Assembly: GCA_029948255.1 (NCBI GenBank)
Contig: JALIZF010001035.1
Span: forward strand, 1 to 64,000
Origin: Telmatactis stephensoni
Taxonomy: Eukaryota; Cnidaria; Anthozoa; Actiniaria; Isophelliidae
DNA length: 64,000 nt
Direction: 5' to 3'
The notes under the pieces were generated by a model that saw only the letters and a list, made by a program, of their open reading frames with translations, had not been told where the DNA came from and did no database searches. Below, piece by piece: positions 12,201-23,724 of the stretch (positions within the stretch are counted from its first letter, which is position 1; every line of letters begins with the position of its first letter). The translations under genes were made by a program, and so were the position numbers.

Positions 12201-15200
12201 TGATAAGCAACATTCCTGCAGGTAGCAATGTGTACAAATCTGCAAGTAACATAAGACTTTTTGATGTTAATATAATATTACATAAAAGTACAATTTGTCT
12301 CACCTTTGTCTTTACATCTTTTTGAGCAATTGTGAAGGTACAAGTTTTCACAACGCATTTTGTCAATAAATTTCATGGCATCATCCTCAGTATTACTGGA
12401 GCTAAATGCCCACTTATCTCTTTCTCCCAGCTCCTCTAATTCCAGTTCAACTTCTCGTTTCCAGAAGCTTGTTGCTACTGCTTTTGCAGAGAGCTCACCT
12501 TTAAGCACACCTGCAACAATTAATATAAACTTTTAATTTTCCAATTATTTGGTCATTTTAGTGTTTTAACATTTGTCTTTTTGTTGATCTTGTTCTTCAC
12601 AAAAATAAATTGGCAATTATAAAACAAAAATTATGTGTGTAATATTTTCTTAGCATTGCACATAATTATATTCATAATTTATACTTCAAATTATTTTATT
12701 TTTCTTCAAATATTTATTTATAGTGCCTGAAAGAATGCCCACTTGTTATAGGGTAATATTATAGATAAATTTCTTTGTTTAAGAAGGTCTTCAGTCTTTT
12801 AGTGACACTACCTAGTGACACTATACCTACAGCACCTACTACAATCAGAATAACCTTTACTTTCAAGTTCCAATTATCATCATAATCATCATCATCAGCA
12901 GCAGCAGCAGTATTAGTATAGTAGTATAGGAATATATTATATGACAAATTATTCACATAATCATGATCAGCTAAATATTGAGAAATGACCATGCAATTTT
13001 TTCATTGGAAAGGTTTTTGGAAACAAATAGTCAACAAAAACATAACTTGACCTTCTTAAACAAATTTATCTATAATAATTTGAATTAATATCACTGAACT
13101 CATTACAACAAGCTGGGGTCTTTATAATACAAATTAAACTGTTGAGTCTTCTTTTCATTTCTTACTTGATGAGACATCATTTTCATCTTCCTCAGGATTA
13201 CTTTGGCCCTCAACTGGTTCTATAGACATAACAATATTACATTAAACATGTGGAAGCTTAAAATACATGATGTCTCTATACTGCAATACATGATTAACAT
13301 AATTATTCTCATCCATGATAGGCTACAGTGCAAATCTTTTAAGGTTATCATTATTTGATTGGTTTAATTTATTGCTGTTCAAAACTAGAACAGGCATAAG
13401 TTGTCAGCACTTGATTGAATTGCTGCATATTTTTTTTGGTTGAGTGTTGTGTGTGTGTGCGTGCGTGTGTGTTTGTACCTTAATACACTCTTGAGCTCAT
13501 TTTAATTTATCGCACAAAATGTTCAAATCACAAGTAAGAACCACAAACACAGACAGATAATTAAATCCATAAGAGTAATAAAAATATTTTAAAAAGTTGA
13601 GACGACATTTTGACATTTCATTAACGTTGAAACGTTGTCGCAACTTTTTAAAATATTTTTATTACTCTTATGGATTTCAAGAGTTTTAAGAGTTTTATAG
13701 CGTTGAATTTTTGCTGTAAAGTTTTTACCAAATCTCTACTTATAGATAATTAAATCTTTGCAAAATTTTAGTCAAGAGTGTTTAAGTAAAACTACAAAAT
13801 TAATACAACTAAAATGCAAATTAATGCAATTTAATTTGTAGTCCCTGTGAATTTTTTAAAACACAGCTTTTGACAAATGTATTCTGAAATGAGATGTATA
13901 AATTTTGGAAGTTACCCTGCATGACAGATCTGTATAACTCTATCTGATGTTTATAGATCTCATTGTATGATTCTGCAAAAGCAGAAAATGAGCACCAAGC
14001 ATGATTGCTGAAAATTAATTGACAAGAAAATCATTAAATGATGATGATGATTTAGTATTGATATCATAAGTAAATTATACAAATGCAAACAGATAAAATT
14101 TCATGTGGGAAGATTATGAGGAAATATATAAATTTAGGCCAGAATGTTGTGTGTGTGTGTGTGGGGGGGGGGGGGGGGAGGAGTTAAGGATAGTGAATTC
14201 TTATTTTGGGAGTAGCTTCAGAATACCCATCCACCACAACAATAGATTAATTAATACTTGATCTTTTAAAATGATGGATGTCCTTTATGGCCATAAAAGA
14301 AAACATTCAATATTTAAGGACGTTGACCCATAATATTGTGAACCTTTTTTTAGTTATTTTATATTTACTTTGAAGAATAGGCAATGTCTCTTTATTCACG
14401 AAAAAAAGGAGATATCCATGCATTTTACGGAGATAAAAATAACCGCTGACCAGCGATTTTTAAAATTTTTAATATCATTTTTTCCAATGTTAATTCATAA
14501 AGAAATACAATGAAAGTTATAAAAGTTTCTCAAGATCGAATCCTTCAAAATAAAAACAAAAAAAAGACGTATCAAAATCTATTGCCGAAAAACATTTATC
14601 GCGAATCATTTTTTATTGGTTTAATTTTTGAATTTACTTTATAGTTAATCTAAAACCGAATAAGAAAATAAAATTATGGAGTATCCATGCGATTTATAAA
14701 GTTATTTGCCGAGAAACGCGCGAAATCTTATTAAAATATTTTCCTATATAACCATGAAATCCCCACCCCTCCCTAGAAAATGGCAAGGAATACAATGCAT
14801 TATGGGACATTTCCAATATGGCGGCCAAAAATTCTATATTTACGGTCGTAAAAAGAGCCTTTTTTCAAACGCCTTTCATCATCTAGAATGAATTCGACTT
14901 TAGAATATGAGAAACCATGTATTTTTCTTCTCAAAATGAGATTTTTCTTTTTCAAAAGTCGTAAAAGTAGTGTGTTTTTACGATGGTTGTTGTGCGAACA
15001 CGTTCTTCGAAAAAAGGTTTGTTATTCAAATTTTTGTAACGTCGCGCGCGCGCACGTTGCGCAAAACAGGAATTATGGGCCACCGTCCATGCCTAAGTAT
15101 CATTTTTTATCTTATACTGAGAATGTGATCTATAAATGATCACAATTTAAAACAAAAAGCGTTATAAAAACATTACCGTACCTCAGGGAAGGGATCCAGT

Positions 15201-15909
15201 TGTACAGAGACTTTGCCATGTATGTTGAATTACTGATTTCCACATATTCCACTTTCTCATCTTTACCGTAGTAATGACCTCCTGTCGAATCGGTGTACCT
15301 TGTAATACCATATGTAATGCCACAAGTCTTACATTGCAGTGTGACTTTGGATGCCGGGAGAACACCTTCCAGAGTGAAGACTTTAGCACTTGAAGGTGGA
15401 TTATGCATGTGTAGACTCTCGTCACAAATAGTACACGCCTCCACAGGGGGAGACAAAAATTTGTTTACAGGATAATCAGAGGTTTTTGACACATCCCAAA
15501 ACTGTTGTTCATTGATATCATCAGTACTGATAAAATGCTGACAGTGCGTTTCCAAGAAATTGATTAAAAATTCAACCCTTTCAAGTGTTATCGATCGAAA
15601 AATTTCCGTAGTCTTCAAAATTTCATGAACCAATATTGTTCGAACTGCAAAGTCTGAATCACGTCGTTTAAGATTTACGGCTCTTGGGACATGCTTTATG
15701 GCCTTTTTTAAGATACATATACCCTGGAATGTGAACTTAGCTGTTAATAGAAGGAGAGCATCGTCATTCGAAATATCCTGCGGCAACTCCTCGAGATTGA
15801 TTTCCTTTAAGGCATCTATTTTCAAACGAAGATTTGAAGTGAAAGTTTGTTTTTGAGCGTAGCGTTCTTCAAGGGCATCCAAAGAAAACTTTCTTTTTTT
15901 CTGAGCCAT
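6261..15909 (-). CDS. KDZ-family transposase-like protein with CxC zinc cluster (nine exons)
   Basis: Reading the minus strand, exons 15909-15182, 14007-13916, 13219-13166, 12510-12304, 10106-9861, 9638-9609, 9011-8898, 7061-6887 and 6675-6261 all have GT-AG borders and join without a stop (2061 nt, about 686 aa). Exon 1 carries Cys pairs CTICDES and LQCKTCG; exon 2 continues the CxC-type cluster (NHAWCSFSAFAESYNE). Exon 5 has VDGNWKLRYPHCMW and a CPLS...FCKNH cluster. Exon 8 has CNKDTGNMKTLRCWSRG and GGHIEYWQPLY. Exon 9 has YDNMCH, then CEQTFAWASRFKKVICAMP. From what is known of Kyakuja-Dileera-Zisupton transposases, D of VDG, D of YDNMC and E of CEQTF are the likely D-D-E triad. The protein ends right after LHQFFFSIVL, so the short basic tail common in relatives is missing. 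It may be an old autonomous element or a domesticated gene; I cannot identify its terminal repeats. Confidence 0.8.
7112..8031. mobile_element. 0.9-kb TIR element inside the KDZ-gene intron
   Basis: The ends read TTATATAATAGAATTTTACG (7112) and its reverse complement finishing at 8031, a TIR of about 23 bp ending in GAGC. The palindromic TA-rich outer bases make the target duplication ambiguous (TA or TATA). The interior contains GC-richer segments and short frames (7245-7457, minus) with no recognised domain. It is non-autonomous and sits in the intron between KDZ exons 7 and 8. Confidence 0.65.
8045..8203. mobile_element. MITE-like palindrome, about 160 bp
   Basis: GGCTAGGCTGTGGTTTATAC at 8045 is mirrored by the inverse ending at 8203; the match runs about 60 bases inward (ACTCTGATGAA, CTGTAAAACAC, TATAGAAA). 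It lies 14 bases from the end of the 7112-8031 element. Confidence 0.7.
10452..11120. mobile_element. Inverted-repeat element in the KDZ-gene intron
   Basis: The left end TGGTTAACAAGGTTAAGTTG with GGAACTAG, and the inner block GCATCCATTCAGTTAGTTTT (about 10547), both reappear inverted at 10998-11120. The arms are about 110 bp with several indels around an internal 430-bp region showing its own imperfect inverted halves. No protein-coding content is recognised. Confidence 0.6.
11540..11605 (+). pseudogene. Non-LTR retrotransposon 3' end remnant
   Basis: The frame from 11540 reads SVAAPELWNSLPISLISA and stops. The APELWNSLP signature is the last conserved block of LINE reverse transcriptase ORFs. 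Only this tail survives, followed by a trinucleotide tract at 11635. Confidence 0.6.
11630..11695. repeat. ATT / ACC-ACT trinucleotide microsatellite
   Basis: A short ATT run is followed by alternating ACCACT hexamers and ends in ACT triplets. It directly follows the LINE remnant and could derive from that element's 3' tail. Confidence 0.85.
13563..13678. mobile_element. MITE-like palindrome, about 116 bp
   Basis: The left arm AAATCCATAAGAGTAATAAA continuing through ATATTTTAAAAAGTTG is mirrored exactly on the right; the centre holds GACATTTTGACATTTC. It is located between KDZ exons 2 and 3. Confidence 0.75.
14145..14180. repeat. (GT)n followed by a long G tract
   Basis: A GT microsatellite merges into a run of about 19 G. 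Assembly errors are likely at this position. Confidence 0.8.
14300..15120. other. KDZ intron 1 block with possible old repeat
   Basis: Contains AT-rich text with ATGCATTATGGGACATTTCC and a CpG-rich alternating stretch (GTCGCGCGCGCGCACG near 15042), unlike the flanking intron. It resembles an old dispersed repeat, but no copy elsewhere in the window confirms it. Short frames here have no recognised domain. Confidence 0.3.
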
Positions 15910-16370
15910 AATTAAAAGACTTTATACCAAGCGAAGACTCCTCATTTCGCAGGATATAAGTAATGCGGGCTCAATATATAGTACACCGTACCGGCGACCT
16001 CGACATCGCCTAGTTTTTTGGAGGTGAATGTACTTGTGAAGATGGAAAGAGAACAATGCTCCTATTGCATTATATTTCGCTAATATGGCGAGTGGGAGAC
16101 TGCGAATGTACTCCACAGGCTCGGAGGCCCAAGCTCACTACGTCGGACACTACGAGAGACAATATTGTACCGAGCTTTGCATGCCGGGACGGGAGTTAAG
16201 GCTCTACTCTGTAACTCAGTAAATAATAAAGAAAATAAACTCTAACGGTTTATACAGTGTTGCTTGTGTTATTGGTGTTCTCTGTTAAAAATGCATTTCA
16301 GGCCATTTTGTCGATTTTAGTTGAGCTACTAGCGGAGAGAACAAGTCGGCGACAAATCGGCCCCTATTTA
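15910..16370 (-). promoter_or_regulatory. Presumed 5' region of the KDZ-like gene
   Basis: This lies directly upstream of the minus-strand ATG and is richer in GC and CpG than the surroundings. A 64-codon frame at 15922-16116 ends just before the KDZ start; it has no recognised domain and could be leader. No TATA box is obvious. Confidence 0.3.
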
Positions 16371-16371
16371 C

Positions 16372-17140
16372 GGCGAGTGCACGTGGTAAACTGCCAATGA
16401 ACCGCTTATTACGCTATTACGCTATTACGGCAAGTGCTAAACTGCCAATGTACTCTTGAAGAGTAATACGCCTATTACGCTACTACGGTCTTACGGTAAG
16501 TGGTAAACTGTGAATGTACTCTTGAAGAGTAGTACGCCTATTACGCTACTACGCTATTACGGCAAGTGGTAAACTGCCAATGTACTCTTGAAGAGTAATA
16601 CGCCTATTACGCTACTACGCTATTACAGCAAGTGGTAAACTGCCAATGTACTCTTGAAGAGTAGTACGCCTATTACGCTACTACGCTATTACGGCAAGTG
16701 GTAAACTGCCAATGTACTCTTGAAGAGTAATACGCCTATTACGCTACTACGGTCTTACGGTAAGTGGTAAACTATGAATGTACTCTTGAAGAGTAGTACG
16801 CCTATTACGCTATTACGGTCTTACGGTAAGTGGTAAACTGCCAGTGTGCTCATCTTGAAGAGTAGTACGCCTATTACGCTATTACGCTATTACGGCAAGT
16901 GGTAAACTGTCAATGTACTCTTGAAGAGTAATACGCCTATTACGCTACTACGCTATTACGGCAAGTGGTAAACTGCCAATGTACTCTTGAAGAGTAATAC
17001 GCCTATTACGCTATTACGGTCTTACGGTAAGTGGTAAACTGTGAATGTACTCTTGAAGAGTAGTACGCCTATTACGCTATTACGGTCTTACGGTAAGTGG
17101 TAAACTGCCAGTGTGCTCATCTTGAAGAGTAGTACGTTTA
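16372..17140. repeat. 66-bp minisatellite with higher-order structure (about 11 units)
   Basis: The motif CTCTTGAAGAG recurs at about 16454, 16519, 16586, 16651, 16717, 16783, (16848), 16918, 16984, 17050 and (17117). Each unit continues with TACGCCTATTACGCTA, a variable ACGCTATTACGGCAAG or ACGGTCTTACGGTAAG, then TGGTAAACTG. The two units carrying the insertion GTGCTCATCTTGAAG lie about 269 bp apart, equal to four units, pointing to duplication of a four-unit block. The array begins about 460 bp upstream of the KDZ start codon. Confidence 0.9.
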
Positions 17141-18159
17141 TTATGCTACAAACACTTAGAGAGGTGGACCGAGATTGTACTCTCGAAGAAGAGTATGCAC
17201 TCTGTATATATGGGATTAATGTAAAACTCATACAAATTAGCTATCATGATTAGTGAACATGACCACTCAAAGGTTATTAAGCAGTACGTGACCTTTCTCA
17301 ATTAATATCACCACATGGATTTTTCTTGTCAATAAGATAGACCATGAGGACAATACACTTCCACATGAAATCTGATGAAATGGTATTACTATGTTACTCG
17401 TAATAAGATAAAAATTAAGAAAGTGCATTCCTATTTCCGGCATGGTATTAAGTCAGTGATATTCAACTGTGAGCTCACTGCTGCCCCACGTTTTTAAAAA
17501 TCAAAGTAATGTTCTCCACTCTTTTATTTCGTTTTTTAGAATATCAACTTTATCGATTGAGCAGGGTATAATTGCGGATGGGAATCTTTACATTATCGAC
17601 TTTATCGACATTATCGACTATATTTTTGAGTTTCGATCGCCTATCTAGGCTTCATGTCAGTAACCTATAGAGGTAGCGAGTTGAGGCAACAAAAGATGAT
17701 GCATAAAGAGCTAATTGTAATGATTAAAATGGTGCTATCCGACAATATAAAGAGAGGATGGAAAAGATATCATCTTTAACAGTTATCTGAAAAATCGACG
17801 ACAACCTAACCAAACCTGGAAGAGCCCGCCAAAAATTCTTCGTCTCCTGACTTGTGGTCACCCTGTCTTGTTGACGAATGCGGGATTTCTTGTTCACGTG
17901 ATCTCCTTTACGCTACGTTATGAATACAAACGCATTTCTGCTGTGTTTGTGCTATTATTCTCTCGTTTTACATTGAACACATTTCTTTTTATTTAAAAAA
18001 TAGTTTTTATTCCATGAATAGAGAATACTAAAATAATTTTTGAGCAAGAGAATTTAAGCAAGGGAATTTAAGATCGTGTTCCAATTTCACTGTCATGTCA
18101 ATGATAGTTCAATATTTGGATGTTTAATTAAATAAAAATATTTTGAGTGTATTCTTGTA

Positions 18160-18245
18160 GGGGATCCTATTTCAGGATCCTAACTCGGATCCTAACTCGG
18201 ATCCTAACTCGGATCCTAACTCGGATCCAAACTCGGATCCTAACT
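18160..18245. repeat. 12-bp tandem repeat containing GGATCC
   Basis: The unit GGATCCTAACTC repeats six to seven times, ending in TAACTAG. Each unit has a palindromic hexamer. No associated gene. Confidence 0.9.
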
Positions 18246-18353
18246 AGAAAGTTAGATTATCTCGTTGCCAAGTGCTGTTGTCTTTGCTGCACTAGGTATA
18301 ATTCAGTAAGCTCCAAAAGTTAGCCACATCGAGGCGAAGTTTGAGCTGCCAAA

Positions 18354-18549
18354 GTAAAACCCTCATGGTTTGTTAATTTATTCAAAGCAACACCTCTGTT
18401 GCAAAATTCCACACGGGATCTAGACTTTTGGGAATAAAGACAGTAGTTATGTGAATCCAATTGCTTCTGAGTCTGAATCCCGTGTGGAATTTTGCAACAG
18501 ATAGTAAGGTATTGTTTTTAATAAATTAACAAATCAATAGGGTTTTACC
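18354..18549. mobile_element. MITE-like inverted repeat, about 195 bp
   Basis: GTAAAACCCTCATGGTTTGT and TTGCAAAATTCCACACGGGA on the left are mirrored on the right (CCCGTGTGGAATTTTGCAA, then TTAACAAATCAATAGGGTTT). No coding sequence. Confidence 0.75.
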
Positions 18550-19133
18550 TATATTTTTTAATAATAATAATAATAATTTAATTCTTAAAACAACGTTTTT
18601 AAAAATACGCAATGCTTTTTACAATGATAAAAAAGTAAAAGGAAAAAAACAGGAAAAAAATATAATTAAGTACCCACAATTTGTTCACAAGTTATAAAGG
18701 CATTTCTCTTAACTATAGCAGCTACGGTTTTTGCTGTTTTTGAAATTTTGTTGAGATTTTGAGGGTAGTTTTGGCTTGAAAATTTTGCGTCGTAACGGGG
18801 AGCGCAAATTTTGTATCGCAACTCCTAAAGATTTTCCTTTGTCTTGATACATGTTGTATGTAGTCCTCTATGCCTTTCTACTGGATTAATGAAATAGGAA
18901 AAAAATTCACCTTAGAATTTTGGATTTATGACCAATTTTTCTCATAAAGCTAGTTTTAAAAATTGTCTGATATTTCAAATTATTTGATCTAATTCGCAGA
19001 AAAATCATTGTCGATCGGTACAAATTTCAAGGCTTGTAGACCAATGGCTGCTCTAAGCTGAAACTGGACAAGGTTTTGATGTAAAAAGATTAAAATTTTT
19101 GTCTGGCAAACAAATCAATAGGTGCGGGCCACC

Positions 19134-19760
19134 TTAACGAAATATAAGCGATTGTTTTGTCGCATAAATGGAGAATTCGTACTTAATGAAATTTAAGCAA
19201 TTGTTTTGTCGAATAAATAGAGAATGCACACATAACGAAATATAAGCGATTGTTTTGTCGCATAAATGGAGAATGCATATATAACGAAATATAAGCGATT
19301 GTTTTGTCGCATAAATGGAGAATTCATACTTAACGAAATATAAGCGATTGATTTCTCGCATAAATGGAGAATGCATATATAACGAAATATAAGCAGTTGT
19401 TTTGTCACATAAATGGAAATTGCGTATATAACGAAATATAAGTGATTGTTTTGTCGCATAAATGGAGAATTCATACTTAATGAAATATATGCGATTGATT
19501 TCTCGCATAAATGGAGAATTCATATATAACGAAATATGTGATTGTTTTGTCACATAAATAGAAATTGCGTATATAACGAAATATAAGCGATTGTTTTCTC
19601 GCATAAATGATGAATTGGTACTTAACGAAATATAAGCGATTGCTTTGTCGCATAAATAGAGAATTCATACTTATCGAAATTTATGCGACAAAATAATCAC
19701 TTAAATTCGGTTACATATAACGAAATATAAGCGACTGTTTTGTCGCATAAATGTGGTTAT
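19134..19760. repeat. 49-50 bp satellite, about 12-13 units
   Basis: The unit AACGAAATATAAGCGATTGT, TTTGTCGCATAAATGGAGAA, then T/G-C-ATA(C/T)T(A/T)T recurs from 19134 to about 19755. The period is 49, so the minus strand is open across units in more than one frame and gives repetitive long ORFs; these reflect the repeat, not a protein gene. Unit variants alternate (TTTTGTCGC or ATTTCTCGC; AATTCATACT or AATGCATATA). Confidence 0.9.
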
Positions 19761-20167
19761 ATACATATATGGTTTTTGGCATAAATTATTTTGTTATATA
19801 GAAATAACTTTTGGCATAATATGCTAATGTATTAACCCCCTTTTTTCCAGGTTTGTGACAAAAGATCTTATCAAGAATTTTTCAGGATCTTGTATGTTTT
19901 GGGATCTCCCAAAGTACATTTATTGACTTTTTCCTAAATTTCAATTAACATAAAAAATCACTAAGGGATGGGTTAAAAGTATGTGGCCTGGTATTTCGGG
20001 ATTTTAAACAGGATATTGTCAAGATCTTGTGAAGTATTATCTTCCATCCTTTTGATATTATTTTGCATTGGAAAGGTGTTTTACAACTATATGGGTTATT
20101 GGGTAGTTTGAGAAATAACAGGTAGATTTGGTGGGATTTTTCTATGATCATGCCCATTTCTTACAAT

Positions 20168-20385
20168 ATTTTTCCAAGATTTTTTCAAGCAAGAACTTGA
20201 AAAAAACTTGCAGGAAACTGCAAAAAACTTGAAGGACCTTGGATGATCTTGTCAAGATCTTGAAAAGATCTTCCAAGATCTTATTAAGATCTTACCAAGA
20301 TTTTGGTTAAGATCTTGCAAATATCATGCCAAGATCTTGCAAAGACCTGGCTAAGATCTTGTCAGGATCCTGTCAAGAATCTCAA
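20168..20385. repeat. 11-bp array of the palindrome AAGATCTT
   Basis: From about 20255 the text is AAGATCTT plus about three bases, repeated: GTC AAGATCTT GAA AAGATCTT CC AAGATCTT ATT AAGATCTT ACC, and onward, with steps of 11, 10, 11, 11, 12, 22, 22 and 11. A weaker upstream part (20168-20250) has decayed CAAGAACTTG-like units. Isolated copies lie at 19863 and 20019. Confidence 0.8.
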
Positions 20386-21247
20386 CCTGGGTTGTACTGA
20401 AAGCATACACCTAATTCAAAAAAATGTTGTCGAACTAGACCGAAAGGAGTATGGGGTAGTAGCAAAACTTCACTTTCTTTTCCACTTTGGTATTGACTTT
20501 AGCATACCTAAGTGAAGTTCTTTAAAGTGCCTATAAAGTCTAGCCAGAAATAATTTCTCTCAAAAGAACTTGGCCTCTGAAACAAAAATATTTTGAAAAG
20601 TGGGTCTTTCAATTTCTGTTGACTGGGAAAAAGCGCTGCAAAGTTGGAGAAAAAGCACATTTTGGGCATCCTGTGGAAAAATTTGTGAGAACCCTGGGAG
20701 ACTGAGACCCAGGAATAAAGTTTGATTTAGACGCTACAAGCTCTTAATATCTTTGTATATTGTTATTGGTATACACTATATTTAGCTTCTGCTACAAATT
20801 CTACTACTTTGATATAGCTATTTTCAGCTCTTTCTTTGAGTGTAAATGCCGTGATTCCGGACATTACGTCACAATGTGCCTTACATTATGTCACAATGTC
20901 AAAGTTTATTATCAACCAAATGAGTTTATTATTAACCAAATTCGTCCCAGCCTTCCAAAGAATGCGGATTTTTGTCTGGAGCGACAGCTTTGAACAGACG
21001 GATACACTGGAAAAAACCTTACGTCTTTGATGTCGCTTTAATTATATTTCCCCAAGATACTCAACTTTTAAAAAATATACATTTTGGCTAGGGTTTATAG
21101 GCACTTTAATGTATAAGGTCAGAGTAAGCTGGATTTCAGGAATTGTGTGGCATGTTTGTGGCTTTACAAACCTTAATGTCTTCCCATACTCCCTTTCGGG
21201 TGAGTCGCATAGGCTTGATACCAACGTTTCTTGAAACAGGTATATAA

Positions 21248-21412
21248 GTTACTTTTTTTTTTCCACAACTTTATTGGACAAACCATAACTAAAATACAAA
21301 AATTAAAGGAAGAAAAAAAAAATCAACAAAACAAAGGCACTGTCCAAGACGTGGGTACAAACGGGACATGAAGTCCCATGCGAGGTACCCGCCTTGACTA
21401 AAGTAACTAAAA
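21248..21412 (-). mobile_element. Retroposed 3' end with poly(A) tail
   Basis: On the minus strand this reads toward CCAATAAAGTTGTGG and then a run of A's ending at 21251. AATAAA about 10 bases before a poly(A) tract is the hallmark of an RNA-derived insertion (LINE, SINE or processed transcript). The 5' boundary abuts the dispersed repeat starting at 21413. No coding text was recognised. Confidence 0.6.
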
Positions 21413-22544
21413 ACTAGCCATTTCTAATAGAAAGTGAAGTGCTGCGAGCAGAAAACAGCTGGTGTATCCACGTTAGCAGAACTGTTCCCCTAAAACTCAC
21501 GAAAGTACACCGCTTTCTCTGATATCTATGAAATGTTTCTTGTCTATCTCCTGTGCGTTGTGTGACGAACACTGCTAGTTGACCTTCAATGTTGAACTAC
21601 AAAACATAATTCTCCAGGATCAGTGTTGGACACACACAGTTCAAAATATTTAGCACTTTGAGTAAAGCAATTTTCAGGAATTTTTCAAACAATCACAAAC
21701 GGCTAGCGTTGGCAATGATTATAAAACTAAACTGTTTTTTATAAAACTAAACTGTGATTTTAAAAGCTATAGTTGCACGTTGCATCACGGTCAAAGATGC
21801 CGCATTAGACATTTGACGCTTTAGATCAAACGAATGATAAATACAATTCCATCACATACAAAGTATAAAATTTTCTTTCATAGAGTAACCAAATATATTG
21901 CAGAGATTCTCAGCGCGACCTCACTTCATACTTAATATTATCTTGGCTTGAATTGATTCTGCCCGTAGACGAGCTTCGATTCGAACAGTAACATGCAAAT
22001 GACCCGTAACTATAGAACATTGCCCTCTCAAAAAAATATCACTTAGCATTTTGTGACTTTCTTTATACTTCGAGAAACATAAAACCTCTCGAATGGAATC
22101 GCACAGGAATCCCAATTCATCCCTGTGACGTCAAGTTCACCATGAACATACCACCGTACATAAAAATCGAGTTCGCGGATCAATATTAAGGTGACGTCAT
22201 TAATCGCACAGGAATCCCACACCAAGCATATCAAACAATTGTCAATAAAAAGCTGTCATTCGCTCGGCAGTCAACTCTACTCCATATTTGGGCAGGCATT
22301 ACCTTATTTGGAAGTCACGTTGATCCATTTTTGCTGATTTTTCGGCAAAACGGTCGAAAATTTGACCAAAACTTGCAGAAATTGTAGCTATGAAACACAT
22401 CACATTGTCCACCATCTTGAAAATTGCTTAGAAACCTCGCTTTTCAATAAACAGGAAACCCAATGGTAAAAACACAGGAAGCCCGCGAAAGGCAACAATT
22501 GTTTGATATGAATAGTGTTGCTGCTCGCTTCGCTCCCAGCAACT
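21413..22544. repeat. Dispersed repeat, copy A (also at 46.7 kb)
   Basis: It opens with ACTAGCCATTTCTAATAGAA and AGTGAAGTGCTGCGAGCA. Long blocks (CACGTTAGCAGAACTGTTCC, TTTAGCACTTTGAGTAAAGC, CAATCACAAACGGCTAG) match 46708-46970. It ends with CTCGCTTCGCTCCCAGCAA, as copy B ends with CTCGCTTCGCTCGCAGCAA. The start and end contain weak inverse similarity (GTGCTGCGAGCAG versus GCTGCTCGC), suggesting terminal inverted repeats. It also contains CACAGGAATCCC at 22102 and 22207. Confidence 0.65.
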
Positions 22545-23399
22545 AGAAAGATATCCTCCCCAAACCCTAACATAGAAAGCACTGAAAATATTCTATGCAG
22601 CTATCAAAAATTAGCAGTGCCGGGACCCATGTGCCAACACGTTCCAGCCACAGGAAGATCCTTCATGCCGGTCTAACTATGGCAAGAACATGTTAGCACA
22701 TGGTATTGTATGTATTGTATACATTTTGTTAAGGGTTCGCTCTCTCAAAAGAGATTACTTGTTTCTAGATGGGAATTTGAAGTTTGAAACTAGTGACAGA
22801 TCGCTAAACGGTAAACACCGGGACAACAGAAGCGATGAATTGCAAAGAGTAGTGGATCGCCATCATGATGGGCAAACAAACGCTTCCGGATTGAATGCTC
22901 CTTTTGCTCACATAAACTTGCCATAAGCCGCCAAAAAAACTGAAAAACTCTTTAGAAACAAATACTCTACAAATGTACAGAAAGCTGTGCCTGGATGCTG
23001 ATAGGAAATAGGAAGAAAACATTTCTAAAACAAGAGACAACTCACCTTCAAACCCAGCATGTGGAGGCGAGTGGAAGCGTTGAAATCCGATCCGGTAGAA
23101 TTCGGTAGCGTTCCGGTAACATACGTGAATTCCGAAAATGCTCGAGCCCTCGTCGAACGACGCAGCACTCCCGATGATTTACACTCACTCACTCAACCCG
23201 ATAACATAGTGGCTACACCTCTTCAAGAAAGAGGAAGCAGCCACACAACATCAAGCAACTTCTACGTCCTTCAGCCTTCAGCGTCCCGGGCCATCACACA
23301 TGATCTGATGATCTCTGATGATCACACTTCGCTAGAATTTTCTCCACAATGCATTGCTGGCGTGCCTTACACAGGAGGCCCAAGTTTTAGTTGGTCAAC

Positions 23400-23457
23400 A
23401 ATGGCGACTATCAAGAAAAGTTTTGGATCGCTACAAATTTATCTGTGATTTTAAAAG
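23400..23457 (+). other. Possible 5'-UTR exon end of the TYW4 gene
   Basis: ATTTTAAAAG followed by GTATGT at 23458 is a good donor 245 bases before the acceptor TTGCAG/GTC at 23701-23702 that opens the first coding exon. It contains a small upstream ORF (ATGGCGACTATC, 15 codons). The transcription start is not visible. Confidence 0.4.
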
Positions 23458-23724
23458 GTATGTAAATCGTAATTCTTACAATTATTTCTTAAACTACTGC
23501 ATTCATATATGACAAGCTGAGCCAGACGAGACTGGGAGGAACAGCTGCAGGCTAGAAATATAATGTTTGTATGTACACTCAAATCTTAACTTACTTGTTA
23601 TTAAAGCTTAACTTTTTTTTAATCATTTAAGCTTAAGTTTACGTTAACTGTAAGTTTATATGATCATTAGAATTACAGAATTCTAATTTCTCTATGTTGC
23701 AGGTCTATTCCATTTTGTACAGAC

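Noticed and set aside
16372..17140. CRISPR-like regularly spaced repeat
   Set aside because: The whole 66-bp unit repeats, spacers included, and the genome is animal; it is a minisatellite.
19134..19604. 156-codon minus ORF
   Set aside because: Produced by the 49-bp satellite lacking stops; no domain.
23059..23448. 129-codon plus ORF upstream of TYW4
   Set aside because: No domain, no splice support, and it overlaps the likely 5'-UTR region; possible but unsupported.
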